This document shows positions 56,165 to 64,000 of a stretch of DNA of 64,000 nucleotides, in pieces. The stretch spans positions 1,362,738 to 1,426,737 of the forward strand of contig NZ_UFUW01000001.1 in NCBI RefSeq assembly GCF_900460955.1, in the 5' to 3' direction. Origin of the DNA: Cardiobacterium valvarum (GTDB lineage Bacteria > Pseudomonadota > Gammaproteobacteria > Cardiobacteriales > Cardiobacteriaceae). The translations under genes and the position numbers were made by a program. A model generated the notes under the pieces. It searched no databases. It was not told the DNA's origin and saw only the letters and a program-made list of their open reading frames with translations. Position 1 is the first letter of the stretch; the number at the start of each line of letters is the position of its first letter.

Positions 56165-57151
56165 ATGCAAAAGAAGTATCTAGAAAAAGGAACGCTGCGC
56201 CATTTTCGCGCAATTTACGAAGAGTATGCCGCCTATTTGAACTGCAAGAAACAACATCGGAACACTCTCTGCTGCAAAACCCGGGTGGTGCGGTATTTTC
56301 TGGGTTTTCTCGAATCGCACCAGAGCAGAACCCGTAATCTACGCAAATTACGGCTTGAGACCATACATGAATTCCTCTTTACTCTGCGAGATTTCGAAAC
56401 CAGCACCTATAACAATTACCTGATCTATTTGCGGCAATTTCTGACCTGGCTGGAACGCAACCACCAGATAGCTCCCATGAGCTGGTTGCTACACAGCAAA
56501 CCGGTAGAGGACAGTCTGCCACGCAATATCCCGCTTTTCCAGATGGAACAGATTTGCACCCCTGCAGAGCAGGAAGCTGATTTGCTGCCATCCCGCCTGG
56601 CCTTGCGGAATCAGGCCATCGTGGAAGTGCTGTTCAGCACCGGGGTGCGCAACAGCGAATTGCGCAATATTCGGGTGAGGCATCTCTCTGTAGACCTGAC
56701 AGAATGCACAATTGCCACGCTGAAAGGAGGGGTCAACCGTACTGTGTACCTCGGCGAAGCGGCCGTCAATGCCCTACAACGCTATTTACTGTGCGAAAAC
56801 GTTGACCGGCAAAAGGATGCCAACCGATATGTCTTCCTCAATTGCCACGGCCAAAGGATGAGTGCAAGAACACTTATCGCAATCGTCAAAGCCATGGGCA
56901 TCCAGCGTTGCGGCTGTCCGGTCACCCCGCACATGTTCCGCCATACTTTTGCGACGGAAATGCTGCGCGCTTGTCACAGTATCCGCTCGGTGCAGGTGAT
57001 GTTGGGTCACAAGAGCATCAATACAACCACCCGTTATTGTCACCTTGATTTTGATGAACAGATGAAAGCCGTGAGTGCGTTCCATCCGCATGCCATCAAG
57101 GCCCAGACCGACGGCACAGGGGAAGAGTCTGACAGCAAGCCCAATTCATGA
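56165..57151 (+). CDS. tyrosine recombinase (plus-strand member of pair)
   Basis: 328 aa. LFSTGVRNSELRNIRVRHL (Arg), TPHMFRHTFATEML (His-x-x-Arg), LGHKSINTTTRYCHLD (His, Tyr nucleophile). Start at 56165 behind GGAG; GTG at 56153 is an alternative. Two divergent tyrosine recombinases plus a serine recombinase in 4.3 kb form a recombination module. Confidence 0.92.
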   Translation: MQKKYLEKGTLRHFRAIYEEYAAYLNCKKQHRNTLCCKTRVVRYFLGFLESHQSRTRNLRKLRLETIHEFLFTLRDFETSTYNNYLIYLRQFLTWLERNHQIAPMSWLLHSKPVEDSLPRNIPLFQMEQICTPAEQEADLLPSRLALRNQAIVEVLFSTGVRNSELRNIRVRHLSVDLTECTIATLKGGVNRTVYLGEAAVNALQRYLLCENVDRQKDANRYVFLNCHGQRMSARTLIAIVKAMGIQRCGCPVTPHMFRHTFATEMLRACHSIRSVQVMLGHKSINTTTRYCHLDFDEQMKAVSAFHPHAIKAQTDGTGEESDSKPNS

Positions 57152-57269
57152 TTCGCTGATACTTCGGCAGAAGCGACCCCTATTTCATCCTACTGAATAA
57201 TAGGATGTTTTGTGAGTTGAACTGTCCGGGCATATAGCGTAAGGTAAAACTGATTATCGTGCCTAGCAC

Positions 57270-57364
57270 GTTAAAAAGAGCCGGAGCGTTTCGCAAAAGC
57301 ACCTCATCTTGAGATGTGAAAATCGTCTGTGATACCGGCAACGGCATCATCGCCGTGACGAAGC
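57270..57364 (+). promoter_or_regulatory. R header element copy 7
   Basis: AAAAAGAGCCGGAGCG, hairpin 1 CATCT/AGATG, AAAATCGTCTGTGA, CCGGCAACG and hairpin 2 CGGC/GCCG. Inverted and nearly identical to R6. The promoter side is shortened (CGTGCCTAGCACG, a small palindrome). It heads the unit beginning at 57472. Confidence 0.6.
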
Positions 57365-57400
57365 TCTTCGCAGTGTCTGGTCGGATACGGCCTCAACCAA

Positions 57401-57471
57401 CCCATAGGGGAAAACCTTTCCCCTTGGGGAAAAGTTTACTCCTTTGGGAACATCAATCCATCGGAGTAATC
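57401..57471 (+). promoter_or_regulatory. L leader of 57472 gene
   Basis: A: AGGGG/CCCCT with CCC/GGG flanks. B: GGGGAAAAC/GTTTACTCC (one mismatch, one wobble). C: TTACTCC/GGAGTAA, 7 bp perfect. Confidence 0.75.
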
Positions 57472-57693
57472 ATGAAAATAATAAAAACGCATCTTCTGCG
57501 TCAAAAAGAAAAAATATTCGCGCTGCAATTTGAGCAGCGGCGTATCATCGCCAACACGTGCGCGGGTTCAGCCGTTGCATGCCTTTTTAATATTGCAAGC
57601 AAAGGTTTTCTATATGCAATATTTGCAATGATAGCCTCATATGCATTATTGCTCATAGCCGTCAAAATCACCTATAAAGGTGAAGGAGAGTAA
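57472..57693 (+). CDS. 73-aa membrane protein
   Basis: Basic N-terminal half (KTHLLRQKEKIFALQFEQRR) and two adjacent hydrophobic segments at residues ~33-65. Start behind CGGAGTAATC, directly after an L leader. Function unknown. Confidence 0.65.
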   Translation: MKIIKTHLLRQKEKIFALQFEQRRIIANTCAGSAVACLFNIASKGFLYAIFAMIASYALLLIAVKITYKGEGE

Positions 57694-57694
57694 C

Positions 57695-57811
57695 ATGACA
57701 AACATCACTGCGGGTGACGTGATCTTTTTGATTTTCTGTTTTTCCCTAGCCGCTTATGGCTATGGTGTAATTCACTATGGAAAAAAACATAGCGAAGAAG
57801 AAAAGAAATAA
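57695..57811 (+). CDS. 38-aa membrane peptide
   Basis: ATG behind GAAGGAGAG, 1 nt after the preceding stop. One hydrophobic segment (DVIFLIFCFSLAAYGYGVI) and a Lys/Glu tail. Probably co-translated with the 73-aa gene. Confidence 0.55.
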   Translation: MTNITAGDVIFLIFCFSLAAYGYGVIHYGKKHSEEEKK

Positions 57812-57831
57812 AGATATTTTCAATAACTCAA

Positions 57832-57890
57832 TCCCATGAGGACGTCATTTCCTCGTGGGAATGATGTCTTCATTTTGTTAGGAGGCATCA
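57832..57890 (+). promoter_or_regulatory. L leader of 57891 gene
   Basis: A: CCCATGAGG/CCTCGTGGG. B: GAGGACGTCATT/AATGATGTCTTC (12 bp, two wobbles), then ATTTTG. C: GATGTCTTC/GGAGGCATC (9 bp, two wobbles). Unlike the other copies in sequence but the same in architecture. Confidence 0.8.
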
Positions 57891-58250
57891 ATGTATGCGT
57901 ACCATAGCGAGGCAGATGCCTCGCTCTCTTTATCTGCGTCCTTGGAAGTAAGTTATCATCAGGGTAATCAGGAGACGTTGCTGAAAAGCAACGTCGGGGA
58001 CTTCGTCATTGACGAAGCCGAGTGCTTCGAGAATTTTGCTGAAGGTACATACGACGGCGTGTTCGAGATCGCTGCGCTCGAGGCTTTTTCCTACAAAGTA
58101 GGGAAAACGTATCACACGGCTATCCGTGCGATACTCCTGTCCTATAGCCTCAGTACCCCTAAAACTGAGAGGGAACGTCCTACCTTGCTAGACCTGGCCT
58201 TTGCCTTTAGCGAGGGTTTCTTGGACGAAGGAGAAAAATATCCAACCTGA
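57891..58250 (+). CDS. DUF3275-family protein (short form)
   Basis: 119 aa. VGDFVIDEAECFENFAEGTY, then GVFEIAALEAFSYKV and IRAILLSYSLS correspond to the DUF3275 core of 45700-46476. It lacks the acidic linker and C-terminal block of the long form. Start behind TAGGAGGCATCA. Confidence 0.75.
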   Translation: MYAYHSEADASLSLSASLEVSYHQGNQETLLKSNVGDFVIDEAECFENFAEGTYDGVFEIAALEAFSYKVGKTYHTAIRAILLSYSLSTPKTERERPTLLDLAFAFSEGFLDEGEKYPT

Positions 58251-58277
58251 TTTTCCAAATCCGCAAATCTTTCAATT

Positions 58278-58301
58278 GGGAGCCTTGGCTCCCTTTTTTT
58301 G
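58278..58301 (+). terminator. intrinsic terminator
   Basis: GGGAGCC/GGCTCCC stem followed by TTTTTTT. Ends the 57472-58250 unit. Confidence 0.9.
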
Positions 58302-58354
58302 TGTACACTTGCTGTCTAATGTGAAATATCAAAGAACCATCTGGAGGAGAACAC

Positions 58355-59029
58355 ATGAAAGCACATCGCACAACTACGGTCATCGTTATTGCTACCCTAC
58401 TATTAAGCGGCTGCATTGAGAGCAGGGGAACGCTCAAGCTGATTGGGAGCGAAGATTGTATTATTTGCATCCGGGACACCTCAACACCACGGCTAGCAGG
58501 GTCCGGCGAAGCCCCCAGCGCAATGAACATACTGCCAGTAGTTTCGACAGAAAATGTGGGGGATGAAAATGAAGCATTGAACCTGGGACTGGATGATGTA
58601 TTGCCTTCCCGTTATGGGAAGTTCAGTAAGCGGGTTGCAGGAGAGGGCCAGCAACTGCTTTTCAACGGCATGGTAGTGCTTGACTCCATGTATCCTCCCG
58701 GATACAAGGAAACCCGTGATACCGAAGAATACATGTATGGCAGTTTCATTCGATTCGATAGTAAAAAGCCATATTCGATTGGTGAGTATGAAGTTTATCC
58801 ACTATTTACGGATGATGGTGGCAATAGACAGGATCGTTTTCCCTACTTTATTCTTGCTATTGGTGCAGATAAGAAACCTATTATATATAGTGACAATCGG
58901 ATGCTATCTAAAAAAGCTGCTTATAAAGTTCAAGGTAATCATTTTATTGCTACATATGACAAGACCACTGTCACTTTTTCGGGAAAAGAATTCCAGCAGC
59001 AGAACAAGGCGCAAAAACGCAAGAAGTAA
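58355..59029 (+). CDS. lipoprotein
   Basis: 224 aa. Lipobox LLLSGC with Cys20 after a hydrophobic signal peptide, so it is predicted to be lipid-anchored. The mature part is charged with many Tyr/Asp. GGAGGAGAACAC precedes the ATG. Possible surface or mating-related role; no family recognised. Confidence 0.75.
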   Translation: MKAHRTTTVIVIATLLLSGCIESRGTLKLIGSEDCIICIRDTSTPRLAGSGEAPSAMNILPVVSTENVGDENEALNLGLDDVLPSRYGKFSKRVAGEGQQLLFNGMVVLDSMYPPGYKETRDTEEYMYGSFIRFDSKKPYSIGEYEVYPLFTDDGGNRQDRFPYFILAIGADKKPIIYSDNRMLSKKAAYKVQGNHFIATYDKTTVTFSGKEFQQQNKAQKRKK

Positions 59030-59141
59030 TGAAGCCTGCGTTGATTACCATAGGCTCCCCCGTCTCGCGCAAGAGCCACACTGCTCTTGACTTCCTGCTA
59101 CATTGGGCGTATATCTGAAAAAAATCAAAAAGGAGACGGAT

Positions 59142-59489
59142 ATGTGGGACAAAACGCAACTGCCACCAACGCCAGCAGAACTAGCGCTTCTGCGTCAGCA
59201 ACTTACCGCATTGTCGGCACAGCAGCAAGCTACCCGATTGGCACACGGATGGCATGTCCAAGTGCCAGACGAAAAGCAACCCATGCAACGTGACAGAAAG
59301 AGTCTGCTGGGGCTTTTTGTAGAAGGGTTTGCCGAAGGATGGAAAGAAGCTAAGGTAATGTCGACATTGAAGCAACGAAAATTAGAAGAATTGAATGATA
59401 ATCAAAGAAATCATTCGTTTCTGAATCATAGCTATGATGATTATGATAGCTACGATAGGTATGATAACTATTTAAAGATTTCAGATTAA
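59142..59489 (+). CDS. hypothetical protein with Tyr/Asp repeat tail
   Basis: 115 aa. Start at 59142 behind AGGAGACGGAT. Helical Gln/Leu-rich N-terminus and a C-terminal low-complexity stretch (YDDYDSYDRYDNY). A frame upstream to 59103 lacks a ribosome site. Confidence 0.6.
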   Translation: MWDKTQLPPTPAELALLRQQLTALSAQQQATRLAHGWHVQVPDEKQPMQRDRKSLLGLFVEGFAEGWKEAKVMSTLKQRKLEELNDNQRNHSFLNHSYDDYDSYDRYDNYLKISD

Positions 59490-59523
59490 TAGCAATCTTA
59501 TACCAATATCAGAAATTAAGGTT

Positions 59524-59571
59524 AGAAGGTGGCGCGCCGAAGACAGTCCCGCTAGTAAGGAGAGGCGCGCC
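59524..59571. repeat. inverted repeat TGGCGCGCC/GGCGCGCCA
   Basis: A 9-bp inverted repeat, each arm itself containing the 8-bp palindrome GGCGCGCC, with a ~25-nt loop that contains AAGGAG. It lies between convergent genes; it lacks a T-run, so it is a protein site or weak terminator. Confidence 0.5.
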
Positions 59572-59671
59572 AAAGAATTCAGATTATTTTCTGGGATTGG
59601 TTTTCTTTGAAATACTATGTTCGTCATTGTCCGTTGCCCAACTTAAAGTATTGTTGTGCCCCACATAGTTT

Positions 59672-61480
59672 CTACCGCCCTCTCCATATTTTTCCTAAAC
59701 CGGACTTTATACCACGGCCGACTCTACGCAACCCTCTTCCTATAGCACGGAATGATCCACGTGCCGCTCCACCTGCTGCTCTTCCAGTTGTGCTACCTAA
59801 ACCACTAGATAAATTTTTCGCTTCACTTTGACTGCTATTCACTACTTGCCCCGGATTTACCCCTTCGCCCAGATTAATCATATAGAACAAGATAAACACG
59901 GCAGCGACTTTGATAACCTGAAACGAAGCATCTAATAGTATAAAGTCAAAGGACATGCTAGATGCTTCCGTGCCATGCATGGACTCCCATATTTTATCAT
60001 CTAGATGATTCATAACCGCCCATATACCGGGCATTACAATCAAAGAAACTATTAGAAACATTCCTTTTATTACTCCATCTATGGCTAGTCGTGCACTAAC
60101 CATAAAAATCCCCCAAAACATATAAATAACCATCAAAATTAAGGGTAGTAAGAATTTTAGGAGAAGCGATAACATGAAAAATGATGCATAAAAACTAACT
60201 ACAGTATTCATTACGCCTCCTGTCAGGTCTACGTCTGTAAAGAAACTTAAAATAAAAGATGCTATTCCAGCAACAATAGTAGCAGCTACGGCATCCTGTA
60301 AATTATTCTTTTCTCCCGCAGAAAGTACGTCATCTCGAGCAAAATTCCCCTGATCGAAATTTAGAAGTCTTGTGACTAGTTTATCGTCATCTCCTGAGAA
60401 TATCACTTGTGAAAGTTGTGCTCTACAATTTTGATAAAATTGATTGCTGAAATCGGTGATTTGACCTTTTTTGTCCTTTGTAACTAAATCGCTATTTTCG
60501 GAAGATCTAGGATCGCATCTTTTATATTTACCAAATAAAGAATCTCCTCCTTGCTTTGCTGCTAGTCTTCGAACCACATCAAAGGATAACTCTTCAGCTA
60601 ATCTTGTCCTCAGCCCAGCTTTTCCTCCCTGTCCAGTCCACCATTCTTTACAAGTAGGGGGGGCATCTTTAGAGGCTTGCCCGGAGCCATCGTCCCCTGT
60701 AAATCCAGTGACAGGATTTTGTGCTTTAAAATATTTATATACGGGTATGCCATTGGGGGATGTTAGTTTTTCGTTGTATACAACCTCTTTAATTAACTTT
60801 GAATCTAAACCATTAAGTAAGATATTACGTGTTTGCTCATCTTTTCCACCTAAATCTTCAATCCATCTCTCTAACCATCTTTGCTGATCTTGTTCTTCTT
60901 TTGTTGTAAATTTCCCGTCAAGTATTTGTTTAAATCTATTAGTAATAGGTACGTGGCATTCATTTCGATACCTCTCATACTCTGTATAAAGAGCTTTATT
61001 ATGATCCAAATTTGCATTCCAAATGGCTTTTTGACCCTCGGTCACATCTGGTGCACACGGAGTTAATTTATAGATAGTATTGTTGATCCCTTGCCCAATC
61101 ATCATGGCAATCCAGGGAAGTACCGGAATGCTTGTCTTGTCTTCAGCAAAATACTTTCCATTGCCATTTACTTTATCAATTTCATACTTCTCAGTACCAC
61201 ATACTCCTTTTAATGAGAATTGATTGAGTTTTACTGGTACTATTGGTACAACAGAAAATAAAAAGACTAAGGTTGTTAATATACCTACAGTTAGCATTTT
61301 TGCTAAATATTCATCCCCGTTACTTCTCGTATCAGATAAATAATCAATGTAAATTCCGGCAAAGCTTCTTAAAACAGGGTAAAGGAACAGCCCTAGTGAT
61401 GCCAATAGCAAATAGAGCATGTAATAGAATTCCCATCCATAGACAGTAAGAAATGCTTCCAAGTAGTTATTAACATTCAT
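59672..61480 (-). CDS. TraG N-terminal-like mating-pair protein
   Basis: 602 aa. Hydrophobic segments near residues ~12-40 and ~65-85, a large extracytoplasmic domain (~90-395), then a cluster of TM segments (~400-545) and a basic/Gly-rich tail. This architecture and the neighbours fit the TraG-N family of type G T4SS (mating-pair formation/stabilisation). AAGGAG precedes the ATG. It is lower in GC than TIGR03756. The T4SS genes here run right to left. Confidence 0.78.
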   Translation of the reverse strand: MNVNNYLEAFLTVYGWEFYYMLYLLLASLGLFLYPVLRSFAGIYIDYLSDTRSNGDEYLAKMLTVGILTTLVFLFSVVPIVPVKLNQFSLKGVCGTEKYEIDKVNGNGKYFAEDKTSIPVLPWIAMMIGQGINNTIYKLTPCAPDVTEGQKAIWNANLDHNKALYTEYERYRNECHVPITNRFKQILDGKFTTKEEQDQQRWLERWIEDLGGKDEQTRNILLNGLDSKLIKEVVYNEKLTSPNGIPVYKYFKAQNPVTGFTGDDGSGQASKDAPPTCKEWWTGQGGKAGLRTRLAEELSFDVVRRLAAKQGGDSLFGKYKRCDPRSSENSDLVTKDKKGQITDFSNQFYQNCRAQLSQVIFSGDDDKLVTRLLNFDQGNFARDDVLSAGEKNNLQDAVAATIVAGIASFILSFFTDVDLTGGVMNTVVSFYASFFMLSLLLKFLLPLILMVIYMFWGIFMVSARLAIDGVIKGMFLIVSLIVMPGIWAVMNHLDDKIWESMHGTEASSMSFDFILLDASFQVIKVAAVFILFYMINLGEGVNPGQVVNSSQSEAKNLSSGLGSTTGRAAGGAARGSFRAIGRGLRRVGRGIKSGLGKIWRGR

Positions 61481-61495
61481 CTTAATCTCCTTGCC

Positions 61496-62176
61496 TTAAC
61501 GTAAAATATAAGGCAGTTGCAGGGTAAGTAAATCAAAGCACATAAGGACTAAAAATACATAGCGAGCTTTGACCCCAGAACGCGCAATACGTAACCTGGC
61601 CGTTTCAATTTGCTGTAATGCCACTTGATCAGGGGTTCCGTTTAGGAACAGTTGCCGCTGTTGTTCTTCAAGATTGGTCATGGCCCGACTACGCACATGC
61701 TTCATAAATACCGGCAATATTAGGAAGGAAATTACAATATAAATTGTCCAACGAAGCAGAGTGGCCGGCCACCAAAGTTGCTCCACTATGCCCCGCATTT
61801 GGGGTACTGCTTCTTCGCCTAAAATAGCGTCCAGCAAAACCGCCAGCAGTGCTAATCCAAATATCACCCCCAGCGCCCTGAATCCGCGCTTGAACCGCCG
61901 CCAGCGGGGTTTCGTAGGATTGATAATGACGATGGTATCGCCGCTTTTGGGTGCTGTTTCATTGCCTCCCTGATAATAAGCGAGGGAGGCGTTTTCTATC
62001 TCCACTGGCGCTTGATTACCCCTTGTTGTCGGGGATGAGTTATTCGCAGTGAGTGATTGCCCCTGTTCAGCCATCATATCGTTTCCAGAAACCGGCATAT
62101 CCGAAGGTAATGATGGTTGTGCGGAAGCGGCTTCTTTCTCGTCATTAGCTGGTGTGTTGTACTGCTTTTGCATCAT
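61496..62176 (-). CDS. membrane protein of the transfer operon
   Basis: 226 aa. A Ser/Gln/Asn-rich cytosolic N-terminal ~85 residues, three hydrophobic segments (~103-120, ~140-160 and ~205-222) and a charged loop between the last two. Start at 62176 behind AAGGGAAG; a TTG upstream is possible. It lies between TraG-like and TIGR03755 genes. No family assigned. Confidence 0.7.
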   Translation of the reverse strand: MMQKQYNTPANDEKEAASAQPSLPSDMPVSGNDMMAEQGQSLTANNSSPTTRGNQAPVEIENASLAYYQGGNETAPKSGDTIVIINPTKPRWRRFKRGFRALGVIFGLALLAVLLDAILGEEAVPQMRGIVEQLWWPATLLRWTIYIVISFLILPVFMKHVRSRAMTNLEEQQRQLFLNGTPDQVALQQIETARLRIARSGVKARYVFLVLMCFDLLTLQLPYILR

Positions 62177-62187
62177 TATTCTTCCCT

Positions 62188-63516
62188 TCAATACTGCCAG
62201 GCACGTTGGCCGATTTCGCGAATATCATCCAGAATGCGGTAGTAGAGCGATCGATACTCGATCTCGGATGGTCCTTTCATACCTGATTGCTGTAAGTCAG
62301 GTGCGTAAACCCCTGTCTTGAGCGCCTGTTTTGCAAAATAGAGATTACGGCGCAAGCGATTGATCGCATATTGCTGTGCACGTGCTTCGATCTCCATTTC
62401 CATTGGATATTCCGGCATCTTGCGAATATCATCCAGCTCTGCCGGGGGAATAATTTGCCCTGTTTTTTTCTCAAACGTTGGACGATTGATGCGGTAATAC
62501 ACATAATCTCGCAAATCCTTGATATATTCGTTGCGATACTTCGTATATTTCCGTTCATATCCTCGCCCTGCAATAGCATTAACATTGGTTGGCTGTGCAC
62601 CGCTTTCGCCGATAGTAATCTCGTTTGCGCCGTAAATTTCCTCTATGAAGTTGTATAACTCTTTAGCGTTTTTGAAATCTCCCAAAATCGGGTTGTTCTT
62701 CACATCACCGCTAAAATCGTTATCCCATTGTTCTTTATCACCGCGAGAAAGCGTCAGGTTCATACCAGCTTTCAGCAAAGACTTGGTGATATTGATCGGT
62801 TCTTGCCCCTCCCCCCCGTAGTTTTTGCCATCCGCCATTGGCACCCCATTCTTGCGAGCCCTTTCAAAAAGATGCTTTTCCGCCTCTACCAGCGTGGTTT
62901 CCTTGGCATTGACCATACCAATGGTCTGTTTCCATTGCTCCCCTACGGCAATTTCCGCAATTTCATCAAAAGGATTTTTCCCTTGGCGTACTTCCCGCTC
63001 GTAGTCCTCACATTGTTTTACTTTGAGATTGAACAGTTCAATATCTTCATCCAACTGTTTGGTGGCGAGTTCACCCAAAGTTGGATTGATCTTCATCAGC
63101 ATGTATTGAAACAGGCTGGAAACTGCCCCCGATATTGAGGCCATGATGGTTGCCTGAGCTTTGTGAAGTGTTTCTGAAATCTTGTGTTGCAGGCGTCTGG
63201 CCTCCGCTTCGATATTATGGAAGAAATTCAGAGAACCGCAGCGATTGGTCAGCCCGGCACGCAGATGTGCATCTAGGCGGAATTGTTTTGAATAGGAACC
63301 GGGATTGATATTGTCACGGGCAGCAGCTGATCCCGGCAAATAGAAACGGCCGTTGTCCCCGGCTGGTACCTTGTCGCCACGAATTTCTCCCAACACCGCT
63401 TCAACATCATTGCTGCCGTCATCTTCTGTGGGCTGCGATTTTGTTTGTGCCAAAAGGGGACTTGCTGTGAGCGCCAATGTCATCAGCAGGGCGAGACGGT
63501 TAGACTGGGACTTCAT
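62188..63516 (-). CDS. TIGR03755 (PFL_4711) family conjugation protein
   Basis: 442 aa. Signal peptide ending ASPLLAQ. LRAGLTNRCGSLNFFHNIEA, then VKQCEDYEREVRQGKNPFDE are the family landmarks (Cys pair and CExxExxIRxGxxPxD-like block). It is a periplasmic T4SS component. GGGAGGTAAATC precedes the ATG and its start overlaps the stop of the right-edge gene. Confidence 0.82.
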   Translation of the reverse strand: MKSQSNRLALLMTLALTASPLLAQTKSQPTEDDGSNDVEAVLGEIRGDKVPAGDNGRFYLPGSAAARDNINPGSYSKQFRLDAHLRAGLTNRCGSLNFFHNIEAEARRLQHKISETLHKAQATIMASISGAVSSLFQYMLMKINPTLGELATKQLDEDIELFNLKVKQCEDYEREVRQGKNPFDEIAEIAVGEQWKQTIGMVNAKETTLVEAEKHLFERARKNGVPMADGKNYGGEGQEPINITKSLLKAGMNLTLSRGDKEQWDNDFSGDVKNNPILGDFKNAKELYNFIEEIYGANEITIGESGAQPTNVNAIAGRGYERKYTKYRNEYIKDLRDYVYYRINRPTFEKKTGQIIPPAELDDIRKMPEYPMEMEIEARAQQYAINRLRRNLYFAKQALKTGVYAPDLQQSGMKGPSEIEYRSLYYRILDDIREIGQRAWQY

Positions 63517-64000
63517 GATTTACCTCCCTGTTTGGATGGATTGATAGTATTTTTAGGCGAAGTTGTCGTAGATGACGCGGGCTTCGTAGCGATTGCTGCC
63601 GGTTTTGTGCTCGTGGCAGGAACTTTCCCGTTTGAGGAAGACGAATTGGCTGATGTGCTTGGTTGGTTCACTGAGGCAGAGGGAGACACATTAACTGTGA
63701 TAGGGGCGTCCGTTTTCCCGGAAGCGGGAGCTATACCGCTATTTCCCCGATTGACCGCCTCTGCTGAAGCAGATGAGCGTATGTCCGGCACAATGTTGAC
63801 GGTCGTGCGATCGCGCACATGTAGCAGCACGTTGTAGCCCTGGTTGGCGTTAAGATAATGATGTTCAATTGGGTCATAACGGGTGATATACGTCTCCGGC
63901 CAACCTTTAATAATCGCTTGCGCGGCTTCTGATAGCGGTTGCTTGCTATTAACCACTACCTGACGTTTCACTTTTCCTTTGACCGCCTTAATTCGGTCGG
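63513..64000 (-). CDS. hypothetical transfer-operon protein (partial, N-terminus outside)
   Basis: Open across the right edge; a GTG at 63971 is an internal possibility, but the frame continues upstream. The visible part starts basic (RQVVVNSKQPLSEAAQAII), has a folded stretch with YHLNANQGYN-like aromatic residues and ends in Ser/Thr/Ala/Lys low-complexity sequence. Coupled to TIGR03755 by overlap. In related ICEs TIGR03757 lies here, but I could not confirm that family. Confidence 0.55.
   Translation of the reverse strand, partial: DRIKAVKGKVKRQVVVNSKQPLSEAAQAIIKGWPETYITRYDPIEHHYLNANQGYNVLLHVRDRTTVNIVPDIRSSASAEAVNRGNSGIAPASGKTDAPITVNVSPSASVNQPSTSANSSSSNGKVPATSTKPAAIATKPASSTTTSPKNTINPSKQGGKS

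Noticed and set aside
23393-57364. R elements as CRISPR repeats or attachment sites
   Set aside because: Copies are kilobases apart, in both orientations, without spacers, and have promoter plus RNA-like pairing; they do not form an array.

Overview
The window is the interior of a large mobile element. It is most likely an integrative and conjugative element (ICE) or ICE-like plasmid of the PFL/ICEHin1056 type (type G T4SS) in a GC-rich gamma- or betaproteobacterium. The evidence is a set of hallmark families: TIGR03756 (TraU-like), TIGR03755 and a TraG N-terminal-like protein, PFL_4669 (TIGR03761), DUF3577 (STY4534), DUF3275, two single-strand binding proteins, a type IA topoisomerase, DUF2786 and several DNA-modification genes. 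No rRNA, tRNA or core metabolic gene was seen, so the genus cannot be fixed.

Layout. (1) 0-23.3 kb, plus strand: a long backbone operon series with a partial gene, DUF2786, SSB, TraU-like protein, topoisomerase, a run of small membrane proteins (some AT-rich), DUF3825, a second SSB, a GIN-domain protein with a membrane partner, a DNA methyltransferase, an AAA+ ATPase, PFL_4669 and a TerD/VWA (TerF-like) protein. (2) 23.3-29.6 kb, plus strand: an accessory block with an RNA header element, a MITE with a 9-bp target duplication, a protein with a possible Csd1-like segment, and an AcrVA2-family anti-CRISPR flanked by two paralogous genes with a shared promoter and a small HTH gene. (3) 29.6-33.7 kb: umuDC (minus), an AT-rich three-gene TIR defence-like operon (plus) and a putative ncRNA. 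(4) 33.8-52.7 kb, minus strand: a dense array of about 28 small genes in five transcription units, with helicase, MazEF, methyltransferase, nuclease, DUF3577 and several paralogous families. (5) 52.8-57.2 kb: a serine resolvase with res-like repeats, an AAA ATPase and two divergent tyrosine recombinases. (6) 57.2-64 kb: small genes (plus), then conjugation genes (minus) running off the right edge.

The most unusual feature is an RNA-level system that runs through region 4 and also appears in regions 2 and 6. Nearly every cistron or translationally coupled pair has its own leader (called L here). In L three hairpins compete: A, then a terminator-like hairpin B with a U-tract, then C, in which the 3' arm of B pairs with the Shine-Dalgarno sequence. 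The leaders differ greatly in sequence but keep the pairings. Each group of about five L-headed genes starts with a promoter, often an extended -10 (TGCTATACT), and a structured element of about 105 nt (called R here; seven copies, covarying hairpins). A small RNA-like unit with three anti-Shine-Dalgarno CUCCUCC motifs lies within the array. This looks like a modular control system for a cassette-like gene array. The functional model (processive antitermination by R, tuned translation by L, a trans-acting anti-SD RNA) is inference; the repeats and pairings are visible in the sequence.
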